Below, in pieces: positions 38,413 through 46,776 of a stretch of 64,000 nt of DNA; within the stretch, counting starts at the first letter, position 1, and each line of letters starts with the position of its first letter. Source of the stretch: Nitrosomonas marina (lineage in GTDB: Bacteria; Pseudomonadota; Gammaproteobacteria; Burkholderiales; Nitrosomonadaceae); assembly GCF_900111605.1 (NCBI RefSeq), contig NZ_FOIA01000006.1, positions 1 to 64,000 on the forward strand, in the 5' to 3' direction. Under the pieces are notes generated by a model. It did no database searches, was not told where the DNA came from, and saw nothing but the letters and a program-made list of their open reading frames with translations. Both the position numbers and the translations under genes were made by a program.

Positions 38413-38997
38413 TCAGTGCTTTCTTAATCGGGAGATATGGATGGGTGAAAATCTAGCCAGTAATATCAAACCCAGACCGAATAACAGCAAAACATGCGGT
38501 TCCGGTACCGGTGCGCTGAAATTGAACACATAAACCTGATATCCGGCAAGTGCATTATTAAGACCTGCGTTAAACTGGAATCCAAAGGTTTCGCCGCTAT
38601 TAACCATCATTTCAATGTGTATGGGTCCAATTTGAAATAAATCTGATTCTAGAGAAAACGGGGAGCCATCCGGAAACGAAGAAAAAAACAGTATAGACGG
38701 ATCTGTGCCGGCAAAGTGATCAGAAGTAACAGCTGCGTCAAACGACACCAATCCTGTTGCTGCCGCCATAATTTCATACCTTGCTGATCCTCCCCCAAGT
38801 TGACCTGCGGCATAGTCTACATTCGGACTGTGTATGCCAAACTCCAAAGAAGACGGAGATGTACTGTTTACGGTTACATCACCCGCAGTGGTAACGGTCC
38901 AGTTTGATAGATCATAGGGTCCGGTAAAACCATTAATCAATGCAGCATTGGCCGATCCGGCAAACAGTGCAATTAAAAAACATACTATTATTTTCAT
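38413..38997 (-). CDS. PEP-CTERM sorting-domain protein, second
   Basis: 194 residues. A signal peptide (MKIIVCFLIALFAGSANA) is followed by a beta-sandwich-like domain with an N-terminal FTGPYDLSNWT and a Gly/Asn/Phe-rich body. The C-terminus carries the exosortase signal VPEPHVLLLFGLGLILLARF and a basic tail ending RLRKH. It is likely sorted with extracellular polysaccharide. Unlike the first PEP-CTERM gene it lacks an upstream GTGTAAAA-type element and a sigma-54 box with correct spacing in the 175 bp before its start. Confidence 0.88.
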   Translation of the reverse strand: MKIIVCFLIALFAGSANAALINGFTGPYDLSNWTVTTAGDVTVNSTSPSSLEFGIHSPNVDYAAGQLGGGSARYEIMAAATGLVSFDAAVTSDHFAGTDPSILFFSSFPDGSPFSLESDLFQIGPIHIEMMVNSGETFGFQFNAGLNNALAGYQVYVFNFSAPVPEPHVLLLFGLGLILLARFSPIHISRLRKH

Positions 38998-39172
38998 GTC
39001 GATTCCTTTTTCTTAGTTTGATTTTAAGGTTTGCCCATAAACGGGGCTATGATTTACTTGGTATTATCCAGACAAAATTGCGCTGTTATACTTTTTCGAG
39101 TAAAAAGCGTAGTTTCGTCTGCCACATAGAAAGTTAACTTTTATCCAAGTAGAATATTTTCAGTCACAAAAG

Positions 39173-39460
39173 TCAGATTGTCTGGTAAAACATCCTCTCC
39201 CTGACCAGCCTTATATCAGCCTCATTGGCTTCAATTTTAAGCGTATTTTCACCAGAACTAGGGTCTTCGTAAATATGGTCTCTTTGAAGCGCTCCATTAG
39301 GCGTAAATACGTAAGTGTCGTTACCTGCTTCACCGTACAAGTTATTGGTGTAACCACCACCACCGTGGATTTCATCATTTCCGGCGCCACCATAAATCGT
39401 ATCACCAGACGCTGTGCCAATTAAAACGTCAGCGTTTTCCGTACCGTTGATTGTGCTCAT
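39173..39460 (-). CDS. Short RTX-repeat protein, possibly frameshifted at the C-terminus
   Basis: 95 residues from ATG 39460 (GGGGGA 7 bases upstream). It holds a few calcium-binding nonapeptides (GTASGDTIYGGAGNDEIHGG, YGEAGNDTYVF), then the RTX-associated segment ENTLKIEANEADIRLVRE. It ends RMFYQTI, which does not follow the family. Reading one base differently after LVRE gives DVLPDNLTFVTENILLG before a stop, which looks more like the usual continuation. It may be a fragment of a larger RTX protein. No signal peptide. Confidence 0.6.
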   Translation of the reverse strand: MSTINGTENADVLIGTASGDTIYGGAGNDEIHGGGGYTNNLYGEAGNDTYVFTPNGALQRDHIYEDPSSGENTLKIEANEADIRLVRERMFYQTI

Positions 39461-39623
39461 GAATACATCCCCCTTTAATAATAGCGTTTTACTAAAAAAA
39501 TTTGCCAAGCTTTCGCTATGACAAATGCGCTGAATGCAATTTTTGCTAAAGCCGGAATTGCACGATTGGATCTATGTTGATTATTGTTTTGGAGCTTTGA
39601 TGGGAATACCTGCTCAAACAGCA

Positions 39624-39818
39624 TTAATAAGCTAATGCAAAATGATTGAATCGGTATTTAGATATAGTAAAACTATCGGCAGTGTGATCTTCTGTTCCTT
39701 TAGATTGTTTGAGGGAGTCAGAAGTAATAATGTTACTACCTTGAAGTCTTTGATTTATCATGAATACAACACTTAACCCAAATATAACTAATAGTATTAT
39801 CTTCAAATATTTTTTCAT
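39624..39818 (-). CDS. Small single-helix membrane protein
   Basis: 64 residues. MKKYLKIILLVIFGLSVVFM is a clear N-terminal membrane helix or uncleaved signal; the rest (residues about 22-64) is hydrophilic, Ser/Thr/Lys-rich. No Shine-Dalgarno is obvious. It is called because a near-perfect sigma-54 promoter lies about 150 bp upstream on the same strand with an activator element beyond it, and it is the first gene-like frame downstream. It is not recognised as a family. The next gene downstream on this strand is the short RTX protein, which might share the transcript. Confidence 0.55.
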   Translation of the reverse strand: MKKYLKIILLVIFGLSVVFMINQRLQGSNIITSDSLKQSKGTEDHTADSFTISKYRFNHFALAY

Positions 39819-39966
39819 AAGTTATTGTAAGAAAATAATAACATTTATTGAGTCAGTGTAAATTATATGACTCTTCATAAGATTACGCGGTTAGTAACAA
39901 CCACATCAAATAAAACCACAAGAAAACCTGCCCCAAAGTCAATCTGTACCAATGTACAATTGTCGT

Positions 39967-39981
39967 GCAATTTTCATGCCA
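39967..39981 (-). promoter_or_regulatory. Sigma-54 promoter upstream of the small membrane protein
   Basis: On the minus strand CTGGCATGAAAATTGCA: one mismatch to YTGGCACGRNNNTTGCW with exact spacing. The predicted start is near 39955, leaving a leader of about 137 nt before ATG 39818. Confidence 0.75.
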
Positions 39982-40098
39982 GTCGTCCAGAAAACATTTA
40001 ACATATTCCGGCATCGCCCATAAACAGTAGCTTTGAAAACAACAGAAAGAGTAAATCAATTTATAAATCATTATTTTTAATATGGTTATTCTGTGCGT

Positions 40099-40116
40099 TT
40101 GTAAAAAATATCGACA
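40099..40116 (-). promoter_or_regulatory. Upstream activator element, copy 3
   Basis: Plus strand reads TTGTAAAAAATATCGACA (first base differs from the others). It is 117 bp upstream of the sigma-54 promoter at 39967-39981. Confidence 0.65.
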
Positions 40117-40728
40117 CTTGGAATGAATGAATCGCGCAATTTATATGCGGTTTTCGTGGTGCTTTGATATTATTATTTACTTCAACACATTGAAAATAAA
40201 TAATTATTAGAAAGTTTTGCATAATTGCAATATGTAAAATAATTCAACGAGTTTTTTTATGATTCCTGTAGTTGGCCGTACGCAATGTGTTTAAATTTTG
40301 TAGACGTATATTGTCTTAATAAGGAACGAAATACAGCGTAGTTGCGTGTATGGTTCTGAGTTTGGTTAGTGCAATTAAGTCAGGAAAAATACTGATAATT
40401 CAGTGATATCTGGCGCAAACCTGAGATACACGGCTATAAGGAGGAGAGGGAGTAATTACGGATTTTTTGATAATGATTTACCTTGCACCGCAAAGCTGTA
40501 ATAGTGGTCCATTTATGAAATACTTCTACCGGAGGGCGTAATTTACTACCCATTTAGCATTTTTAGCGGTGTAAAATTTTTCGACAAATTTTGGGTTTTT
40601 ATGGGAGTGGCGGCAAGCAAGGACAAACGGTCGTTTGTTGATTGAGCAACATTGCATCCGTTTAAATTGCCATGTTTGATTTTTTTAAGCAACAACAGTG
40701 TTGTTTCTGGAATTTCCTTGTTATTCCA
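40117..40728. other. AT-rich intergenic region with an activator element
   Basis: No gene is supported on either strand. It holds copy 4 of the 18-bp element (40569-40586). A sequence GGGCGTAATTTACTACCC at 40535-40552 resembles a sigma-54 box but has one base too many in the spacer. Confidence 0.45.
40569..40586 (-). promoter_or_regulatory. Upstream activator element, copy 4
   Basis: Plus strand reads GTGTAAAATTTTTCGACA. It is 587 bp from the nearest sigma-54 match, so its target is unclear. Confidence 0.55.
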
Positions 40729-43700
40729 TTAATCTGCCAGTGGCTTGAACAATTCTGTCAGATCCTCGGCTGACAGCTGTAGGGCTTTCTCTTTTTTGCC
40801 GCTTTGGTAGACACTTTCGGCAAGCAGTTGCTTTCTTTTTTGCATTTCCAGAATTTTTTCCTCGACGGTATTTTCCGTAATCAGTTTGTATACAAATACC
40901 GCTTTGTCCTGACCAATGCGGTGGGCACGATCTGCGGCCTGGTTTTCAACTGCCGGGTTCCACCATGGATCGTAAATGATGACTGTGTCGGCTTCGGTAA
41001 GATTGAGTCCGACGCCACCCGCTTTCAGACTGATCAGAAATACATTCACCTGGCCGCTTTTGAATTGTTCAATTGCTTCGTCGCGACGGCGTGTTTGCCC
41101 GGTCAGTTTGCTGTAACCTATTTCTCGACGATTTAATTCGGCTTCGATCAGTCCCAGCATGCGGGTAAATTGCGAAAAGATCAGAATGCGCCGTTCTTCC
41201 TCCAGTAATTCCGGCAATATTTCCATCAACAGGTCGAGCTTGGCGGAGTGCTTGAATTTCTGCGCTTCTTTCAGCCGCAGCGTTCTGGGATCGCAACAGG
41301 TTTGCCGCAGTTTCAGCAATGCATCAAGAATAGTTATATGACTGCGCGCCAGACCTTTCTCGGCAATAGCGTCCCGCACTCGCTTTTCCATGCTGACCCG
41401 AATGCTTTCATATAAAGCAGCCTGTTTTTCCTGTAGCGCAACGGAGCGGATAATTTCCGTTTTCTCCGGCAGTTCATCTGCAACATCGCGTTTGGCGCGG
41501 CGTAACATGAAGGGCTCCAGGCGTCTGGAAAGCCGTTCTTTCATTTCGATGTCGCCGTGAATTTCAATCGGTGTGCGATAGGTTTTTTTAAACCAGGCCT
41601 GATCGCCCAGAAAATCCGGCATCAAAAAATCGTACTGCGCCCAGAGTTCGCCCAGGTGATTCTCCATTGGTGTTCCGGTCAGGCACAAACGATGTTGCGC
41701 ATCGATACGGCGGGCTACGTGCGCCGCCCGGGCTTTCGGGTTTTTGATGGTCTGCGCTTCGTCCAGAATCAGATAGTAGTATGCGTTGGCCAGCAGATGC
41801 TGCTCGTCTCTGTACAACAGTGGGTAGGTGGTCAGTATCAGGTCGAATTGTGTGATTTTGTCAAAATGCTGCTTGCGGTCGCTGCCCTGCAATATCAGTA
41901 CGGTCAGGTCGGGCGTAAAACGTTCTGCTTCGCGGCGCCAGTTGCTCATCAAACTGGTGGGTGCTACGATCAGGCAGGGCTTGTCCATGCGACCGGACTC
42001 TTTTTCCAGCAGCAGGTGTGCCAGGGCTTGCACGGTTTTTCCGAGGCCCATGTCGTCAGCCAGAATGCCGCCAAAGCGGTATTCGCGCAGAAACTGCAGC
42101 CAGTTTAATCCTTTTTGCTGATATTCCCGTAACCGGGTGTGCAAGGCAGCAGGTGGTGATACATCGGCTATTCCTTTAAAATTTCTTAGCTTCTTGCCTG
42201 TTTCAATCAGCTCCCTGCCGCCTGTTAAACTGAACAAGCCATAACTCTGGCGCTCCAGGTCCGCCAGTATGGCCGCATTGTAGCGGGAAATACGGGCACC
42301 ATCGCCATCGAAATGTGCGCTGTCATACAATTCGTACAGGATGTCCAGGAAGGGTTTTAACTGCTCTGCAGCAATATTGACATATTGATGCTCTCCTAAT
42401 GGAATACTTAGCAATTCTGGTAAGTGATCGCGATCGTAGCTTTCCAGTACCGGCGTGATCAGCGGCAGCAGTGGCAGTGACTGATTGTTTAGAGTGATGT
42501 TGAAATGCATTCTGAACCAGTCATTGCCGCTTTGTTCAATTTCAGCATCCCAGTTTTGCGGTTGCTGAAACTGTAGTTGAAAGCTGTCATCGGTTTCGAT
42601 TAGCCATCCCTGTTCCGTCAATAACGGCAGTTGATGATCGATAAAGTGCGACCAGCGAACGGCGCTGTCCATGACGGTATTTTCTGCAGGACTGTAAAAA
42701 AACAAGTCCTGCTCTGTATGAAGCTCAAAGCGGCGAAAGCCAAATTCAAGTAATGTCTGGACGGCAGCATTTTCCTGGGCTTGATCCCGGCTAATTCTGA
42801 AGAAACCCTGGTTTGACTTAACGACGCTCACCGTTTTGTCGTGAAATGCAGAGATTGTATGGTCACCATAATCAAAACGCAGCCTGAGCAGATGGATATA
42901 CCGCTCGTTATCGAGTTGCTGACCCAACAGGTTCAGTCGGGGGTGCGGCGACAATCCACTCAACTCGGTCAATTCAACCGGTTTTGGAGGTGGTACTGGC
43001 AGTTCCGGGTGCTCTGTCAGCAAACGCAGACTGAAGTCATCTATATGTTCAGCCGGAACCGGCGGAGCGGCCAGGAGCCTTTGATACTGCCGGTGCGTCA
43101 GGTTTGCGCAATCCACTGTTCCCATGGTCAGATCTTGCGCATCAAGATATAACGGCGGTTCTGTCGGTAACAGCATTGCCCGGTTGGCTACAGCGATATC
43201 GAGTCTATAAGTGCCATCCTTGCGTGCATGCCATGCTACTTGCAACGTTCTTGGTTCACCTTCATGCAATGATGCATGCTGATGCGAATTCCAGAACAGG
43301 CGGCCGTTTTGCAGGGCTTTTTTTAATACAAGATGACCTATGGCGCCGGTAATCAGAGCATTGTCCTGGTAATTGCTGTCCAGACCCGCCACGAGCCGGA
43401 GAAGTTCACGTTCTTCCGGTGTATATTGCCGACTGGAGAAATACCCGTAGCGTATATTGGTGTGCGGAATGTGCCTGCCAACCGTCAGGCCGCCTTGTTT
43501 TTTTTCGCGCGTCGCCTGCAGCGACAATGAAAACTCCGTGTCGGCGTCATGTTTACGCAGCACGCAGACTACAAACTCCTGTGATGTATCGGTTTTATCT
43601 ATGTTTTCATCAAAACTGTTTAACCAGTTGATATACGCCTTGTCCGTTTCGTTTTTTTGTTGTAGCTTCGTTTGCTTGAAGGCCAGGCATGCAGCAGCGA

Positions 43701-43968
43701 CATGCTTGCAGTTATAGCCAACGGGGCAGCTGCATTGCCCATTAATCTGTAAAAAAAGTCCTTCCTTGTTGAGGGCAATGACCTGATTGTAGCGCTGGTT
43801 ACCGCTGCCGATGACGCATGAATTGAGAATCAGCGTATTTGTGGTTTCTGTGGATATATTCAGGTCAATGACTCTGTTCTGGAGAAAATAGTGCTGGCCG
43901 CGAATGTAGTTTTTCTTGCCGAAAATGTCCTGAATGTCTGTGACCCGTACTGTCTGGAAGTTCTTCAA
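40729..43968 (-). CDS. SWIM zinc-finger SNF2-family helicase-like ATPase
   Basis: 1079 residues. The N-terminal SWIM zinc finger is C79-x-C81-x5-C87-x-H89 (CSCPVGYNCKH). A long variable region follows, then the SNF2 ATPase core: motif I DDMGLGKT near 640, motif II DEAQ near 736, motif III LTGTPMENHLGELW. The C-terminal helicase lobe has SQFTRMLGLIE, SLKAGGVGLNLTEADTVIIYDPWWNP and QAADRAHRIGQ. Such proteins (HepA/RapA-like branch) move on double-stranded DNA and act in transcription recycling or repair; the exact role is unknown. Nothing adjacent suggests a restriction or defence operon. Confidence 0.92.
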   Translation of the reverse strand: MKNFQTVRVTDIQDIFGKKNYIRGQHYFLQNRVIDLNISTETTNTLILNSCVIGSGNQRYNQVIALNKEGLFLQINGQCSCPVGYNCKHVAAACLAFKQTKLQQKNETDKAYINWLNSFDENIDKTDTSQEFVVCVLRKHDADTEFSLSLQATREKKQGGLTVGRHIPHTNIRYGYFSSRQYTPEERELLRLVAGLDSNYQDNALITGAIGHLVLKKALQNGRLFWNSHQHASLHEGEPRTLQVAWHARKDGTYRLDIAVANRAMLLPTEPPLYLDAQDLTMGTVDCANLTHRQYQRLLAAPPVPAEHIDDFSLRLLTEHPELPVPPPKPVELTELSGLSPHPRLNLLGQQLDNERYIHLLRLRFDYGDHTISAFHDKTVSVVKSNQGFFRISRDQAQENAAVQTLLEFGFRRFELHTEQDLFFYSPAENTVMDSAVRWSHFIDHQLPLLTEQGWLIETDDSFQLQFQQPQNWDAEIEQSGNDWFRMHFNITLNNQSLPLLPLITPVLESYDRDHLPELLSIPLGEHQYVNIAAEQLKPFLDILYELYDSAHFDGDGARISRYNAAILADLERQSYGLFSLTGGRELIETGKKLRNFKGIADVSPPAALHTRLREYQQKGLNWLQFLREYRFGGILADDMGLGKTVQALAHLLLEKESGRMDKPCLIVAPTSLMSNWRREAERFTPDLTVLILQGSDRKQHFDKITQFDLILTTYPLLYRDEQHLLANAYYYLILDEAQTIKNPKARAAHVARRIDAQHRLCLTGTPMENHLGELWAQYDFLMPDFLGDQAWFKKTYRTPIEIHGDIEMKERLSRRLEPFMLRRAKRDVADELPEKTEIIRSVALQEKQAALYESIRVSMEKRVRDAIAEKGLARSHITILDALLKLRQTCCDPRTLRLKEAQKFKHSAKLDLLMEILPELLEEERRILIFSQFTRMLGLIEAELNRREIGYSKLTGQTRRRDEAIEQFKSGQVNVFLISLKAGGVGLNLTEADTVIIYDPWWNPAVENQAADRAHRIGQDKAVFVYKLITENTVEEKILEMQKRKQLLAESVYQSGKKEKALQLSAEDLTELFKPLAD

Positions 43969-44208
43969 ATCAAAAACCTGATAGTGTCAATTATTTAAAA
44001 TGTATTCGGAAAATGATAGCGTAAACCTGCAGTGTAGCAGACTGAATGTAACCGGGTACCGGATTGGCTCTGCAAATAATAAGTGATGGTGGCTGTCAAC
44101 AGATTATGAAAAAACCGTTGTGATCGTGCCAGTCTTAAAATGAAAGGCATTATTTTCGTACTGGGAACTGTGAGCTGGCAGCCGTTTTTATACGGCACAT
44201 GGATATCT

Positions 44209-44982
44209 TCAGCTTATTTCCGTCATGTCGATGGTGTGCCGGGATGGCAGCTGGATGTTTCCAACAATAGGCAGCTTGACGGCAGGCGGATCGATATTGA
44301 TACCGAAAGTCAATCCCAGAAAATTAAGTTCGACCCCTTCTATATTGCTGATTATAAAGCCCAGTAACCCAAAAAGTGAAAATTGAAAGCCACTGCCGCT
44401 CGGTGGGGTGGCAAACAGACGGTAGCCCAGATAATCTTTTCCGATAGCTGTCGCTGGTAAACTCAATTCCAGTTCGGGTACGGTGCGCGCAATCCAGGCG
44501 GTAAATGTGTTGGAATTCGGCCCCGGCCATAAGGTATATTGCCGTGCATAAGGATAGTTGTCGACTGCCTGCTCAATACGTTCGATCAGCGCATCCACGC
44601 CATCGCCGCGCTTGTCGGCAAGAATTTCGGGGGCGTTGCCAAACCAGCGTCGGTCCGGCTGCTGATCATAAATGGCCAGGACCGGTAATTGTCTGCGTTG
44701 ACGCCAACCCAGTACTTCGTAGATTGTAAACGATTCGGCATTGGTAGGCTTGACGGCAATCCAGGTATGAATGCCAAAATACCCGCGCCAGCTATAAGCG
44801 CGTGCACCATAAACCTGTACCACTGCTTCGCGTATTGAGACCGGATCAGGTGCGATGCCGATAGAAGCGCGACTAGCTGTGCGCCAGTTACCCCAGGCAT
44901 CGTATGAAACGACCAATACACACATTAGAACGGAAATTGCCCCGGCAATGAGCCAGCGATTGTCAGACTGGAAGCGGCTCAT
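44209..44982 (-). CDS. DUF3750-family membrane-anchored protein
   Basis: 257 residues. An N-terminal helix (WLIAGAISVLMCVLVVS) anchors a periplasmic domain. The DUF3750 signature is clear: VQVYGARAYSWRGYFGIHTW, YEVLGWR, YPYARQYTLWPGPNSNTF, TAIGKDYLGYR, then NFLGLTFGINIDPPAVKLP. The function of the family is unknown. Conserved His/Asn/Ser positions (HTW, GPNSNTF) could form an active site, which is speculation. It lies 226 bp from the SNF2 gene and is probably a separate transcript. Confidence 0.88.
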   Translation of the reverse strand: MSRFQSDNRWLIAGAISVLMCVLVVSYDAWGNWRTASRASIGIAPDPVSIREAVVQVYGARAYSWRGYFGIHTWIAVKPTNAESFTIYEVLGWRQRRQLPVLAIYDQQPDRRWFGNAPEILADKRGDGVDALIERIEQAVDNYPYARQYTLWPGPNSNTFTAWIARTVPELELSLPATAIGKDYLGYRLFATPPSGSGFQFSLFGLLGFIISNIEGVELNFLGLTFGINIDPPAVKLPIVGNIQLPSRHTIDMTEIS

Positions 44983-45185
44983 TATTGTCAGGGTAAATAA
45001 GAAGCGAGAATGCTTTGTAGGTATGTAGTATCCAACTCATGCCATAGTTGATCACGCTTGGCGGAGAGAAGTTCCACTGGTTTGGGTTGATAACATAATT
45101 TGCAGAATAACGTCCGTTCTGTCAGTGTGTCGATACCTGATCGAAACTGTATGATTCTTAAGACAGGCCGGACGTTTTCAGGGTC

Positions 45186-46073
45186 TTATTTGTATTCGGA
45201 CAAAGCGATGACAGCGTGCCTGTGAACAATGTCAGGTTCATAGGGATGTGTTAATTGTGCATATTGCGCCTGTATTTTTTTGACATAATTTTGTGTTTCT
45301 GTAAAAGGTGGGATGCCCTGATATTTTTCAACTGCACCTTCGCCGGCATTATAGGCGGCAACGGCTAAGGTGACATCACCTTTGAAGAAAGCAAGCAACC
45401 AGCGCAGATAGGCCATGCCTCCCCTGATGTTTTCTTCGGCGTCAAATATGTTTTTAACTGCAAAGCGCTCGGCTGTTGCCGGAATAAGTTGCATCAGGCC
45501 CTGTGCATTTTTGTGCGAGACCGCTTGTTCGTTAAATGCGGACTCAACAGCTATGATGGCCATAACCAGGTTGGGATCCAGGTTGTATTCGGGGGCCAGT
45601 TTCAGGACAAGATCAAAAAAAGGTTTATCTGAATAATCAACCGTGCTGGTATTCGCTATTGATTGCAGACAGTCAGGCAGTTCCGGTTCCTGCGCTGTTT
45701 CCAGATAGCGGATCATCGTATTGGCTTGCGAATGTCCCTTTTCGGCGGCCAGGGTGAACAGCTGTACCGCGATGCCGTCATTCCGACTAACACCGCGTCC
45801 ATTGGCATACATCCATCCCAATGAATACAAGGCTTCGTCATAACCCTGCTCGGCCGCTTTGCAGTACAGTTCCATTGCACGGTTATAATCACGAGGTACG
45901 CCTTCCGCATGTTCATGCTGTTTTGCCATCGCAACCAGAACTTTGGCTTTGTTAATCGGTTCTTTTGATAAATGTTTTTTTAGAATCAGTGGAACATTAT
46001 TAGCGTTTGCAGTGCCCCATAACGCGAGCCCGCCAGTAATTATTATAAGTAGTATCAGTTTGTGTAAATGCAT
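45186..46073 (-). CDS. Sel1-repeat lytic transglycosylase
   Basis: 295 residues from ATG 46073, where a signal peptide begins (MHLHKLILLIIITGGLALWG, cleavage near ANA); the open frame extends to 46256 but the added residues are basic and atypical. Two Sel1-type repeats (about 55-125: AMELYCKAAEQGYDEALYSL, LGWMYANGRGV) precede an SLT domain (about 150-290). The catalytic Glu177 lies in AIIAVESAFNEQAV, followed by GLMQLIPATAERF and AVAAYNAGEGAV. It should cleave peptidoglycan glycan strands. A sigma-54 promoter and an 18-bp activator element lie upstream, an unusual control for such an enzyme. Confidence 0.9.
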   Translation of the reverse strand: MHLHKLILLIIITGGLALWGTANANNVPLILKKHLSKEPINKAKVLVAMAKQHEHAEGVPRDYNRAMELYCKAAEQGYDEALYSLGWMYANGRGVSRNDGIAVQLFTLAAEKGHSQANTMIRYLETAQEPELPDCLQSIANTSTVDYSDKPFFDLVLKLAPEYNLDPNLVMAIIAVESAFNEQAVSHKNAQGLMQLIPATAERFAVKNIFDAEENIRGGMAYLRWLLAFFKGDVTLAVAAYNAGEGAVEKYQGIPPFTETQNYVKKIQAQYAQLTHPYEPDIVHRHAVIALSEYK

Positions 46074-46323
46074 AATTTTTAATTGTTTGCCTTTTACAGA
46101 GTTAAATTGTGCGGCATATTGGCGCATCTTCCTGACTGTATCAGACAGGAACCGGCTGTGCCGTCGTCGTTTCAAGATAGTGCTGGCAATTTGCATACTG
46201 CACGATATGCGGGCGCTGATTCTGATTATTGTCTGCTGACAATTACGCCGTCGCACTGACCAAGCACAGATAAATTAATATGTTCTTAGCGCTTTTGTTT
46301 TATTCTTTTAATAAAGTTAAGAA

Positions 46324-46338
46324 GCAAGAATTATGCCA
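46324..46338 (-). promoter_or_regulatory. Sigma-54 promoter of the Sel1-lytic transglycosylase gene
   Basis: On the minus strand ATGGCATAATTCTTGCT: invariant GG and GC with exact spacing, and TTGCT complete. The predicted start is near 46312, giving a leader of about 240 nt to ATG 46073, or shorter if an upstream start is used. Confidence 0.75.
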
Positions 46339-46399
46339 TATAAAAAAACTGTTATTTGTCAGTTAATTGTTGCTGGCTGCTGTTGGAAAGAAGTTATAA

Positions 46400-46417
46400 G
46401 TGTAAAAAATATCGACA
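46400..46417 (-). promoter_or_regulatory. Upstream activator element, copy 5
   Basis: Plus strand reads GTGTAAAAAATATCGACA, 61 bp upstream of the sigma-54 promoter at 46324-46338, in the same relative orientation as the other copies. Confidence 0.7.
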
Positions 46418-46776
46418 ACAGCACGTAAAGTATCAGCATAGTATCAGTAAGCTTTGCTGTCTTCGGTTTTAACTCTGCAATGAATTTTATCAGACGCAAT
46501 TAATTTCAGCGACAATATTGTGGTTATCTGGTTACAACAAGCTGTCTGAAGCCAATTTGTGAATGTTATCCAATTATGTGAAATATAGGCTATTTTTTTG
46601 TTTCAGTTAAATTATTATCGAAAACCGGAATTGCACGTTAAATAGCCTTAATTTTCTGCTTGACGGGCCGTGAGTTTAGCCGAATAATCCGCTGAAATTT
46701 AGAAGATTCAAATGTGTGCGGAATACCTTTTCCGTGATTTGAATCGCGTGGTTGATGCTGCAATTTTTTAGTGGTG
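46418..46776. other. AT-rich divergent intergenic region
   Basis: It must hold the promoter of the TatT-like gene on the plus strand. No confident -10/-35 pair and no plus-strand sigma-54 match were found. No gene is supported. Confidence 0.4.

Noticed and set aside
39883..40071. Reverse 62-codon Trp/Leu-rich frame
   Set aside because: It overlaps the sigma-54 promoter at 39967-39981, has no ribosome site and no family resemblance; more likely chance in AT-rich DNA.
40535..40552. GGGCGTAATTTACTACCC as a fourth sigma-54 promoter
   Set aside because: The GC and CC elements are one base too far apart for RpoN.
40729..43968. SNF2 protein as part of a phage-defence system
   Set aside because: No methyltransferase, nuclease or other defence partner is adjacent, and the SWIM-SNF2 architecture is widespread in housekeeping roles.
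39552..46637. 13-mer CCGGAATTGCACG near two of the sigma-54 regions
   Set aside because: Matches of this length are expected by chance many times in a window this size; spacing to a -24 box is wrong in both.
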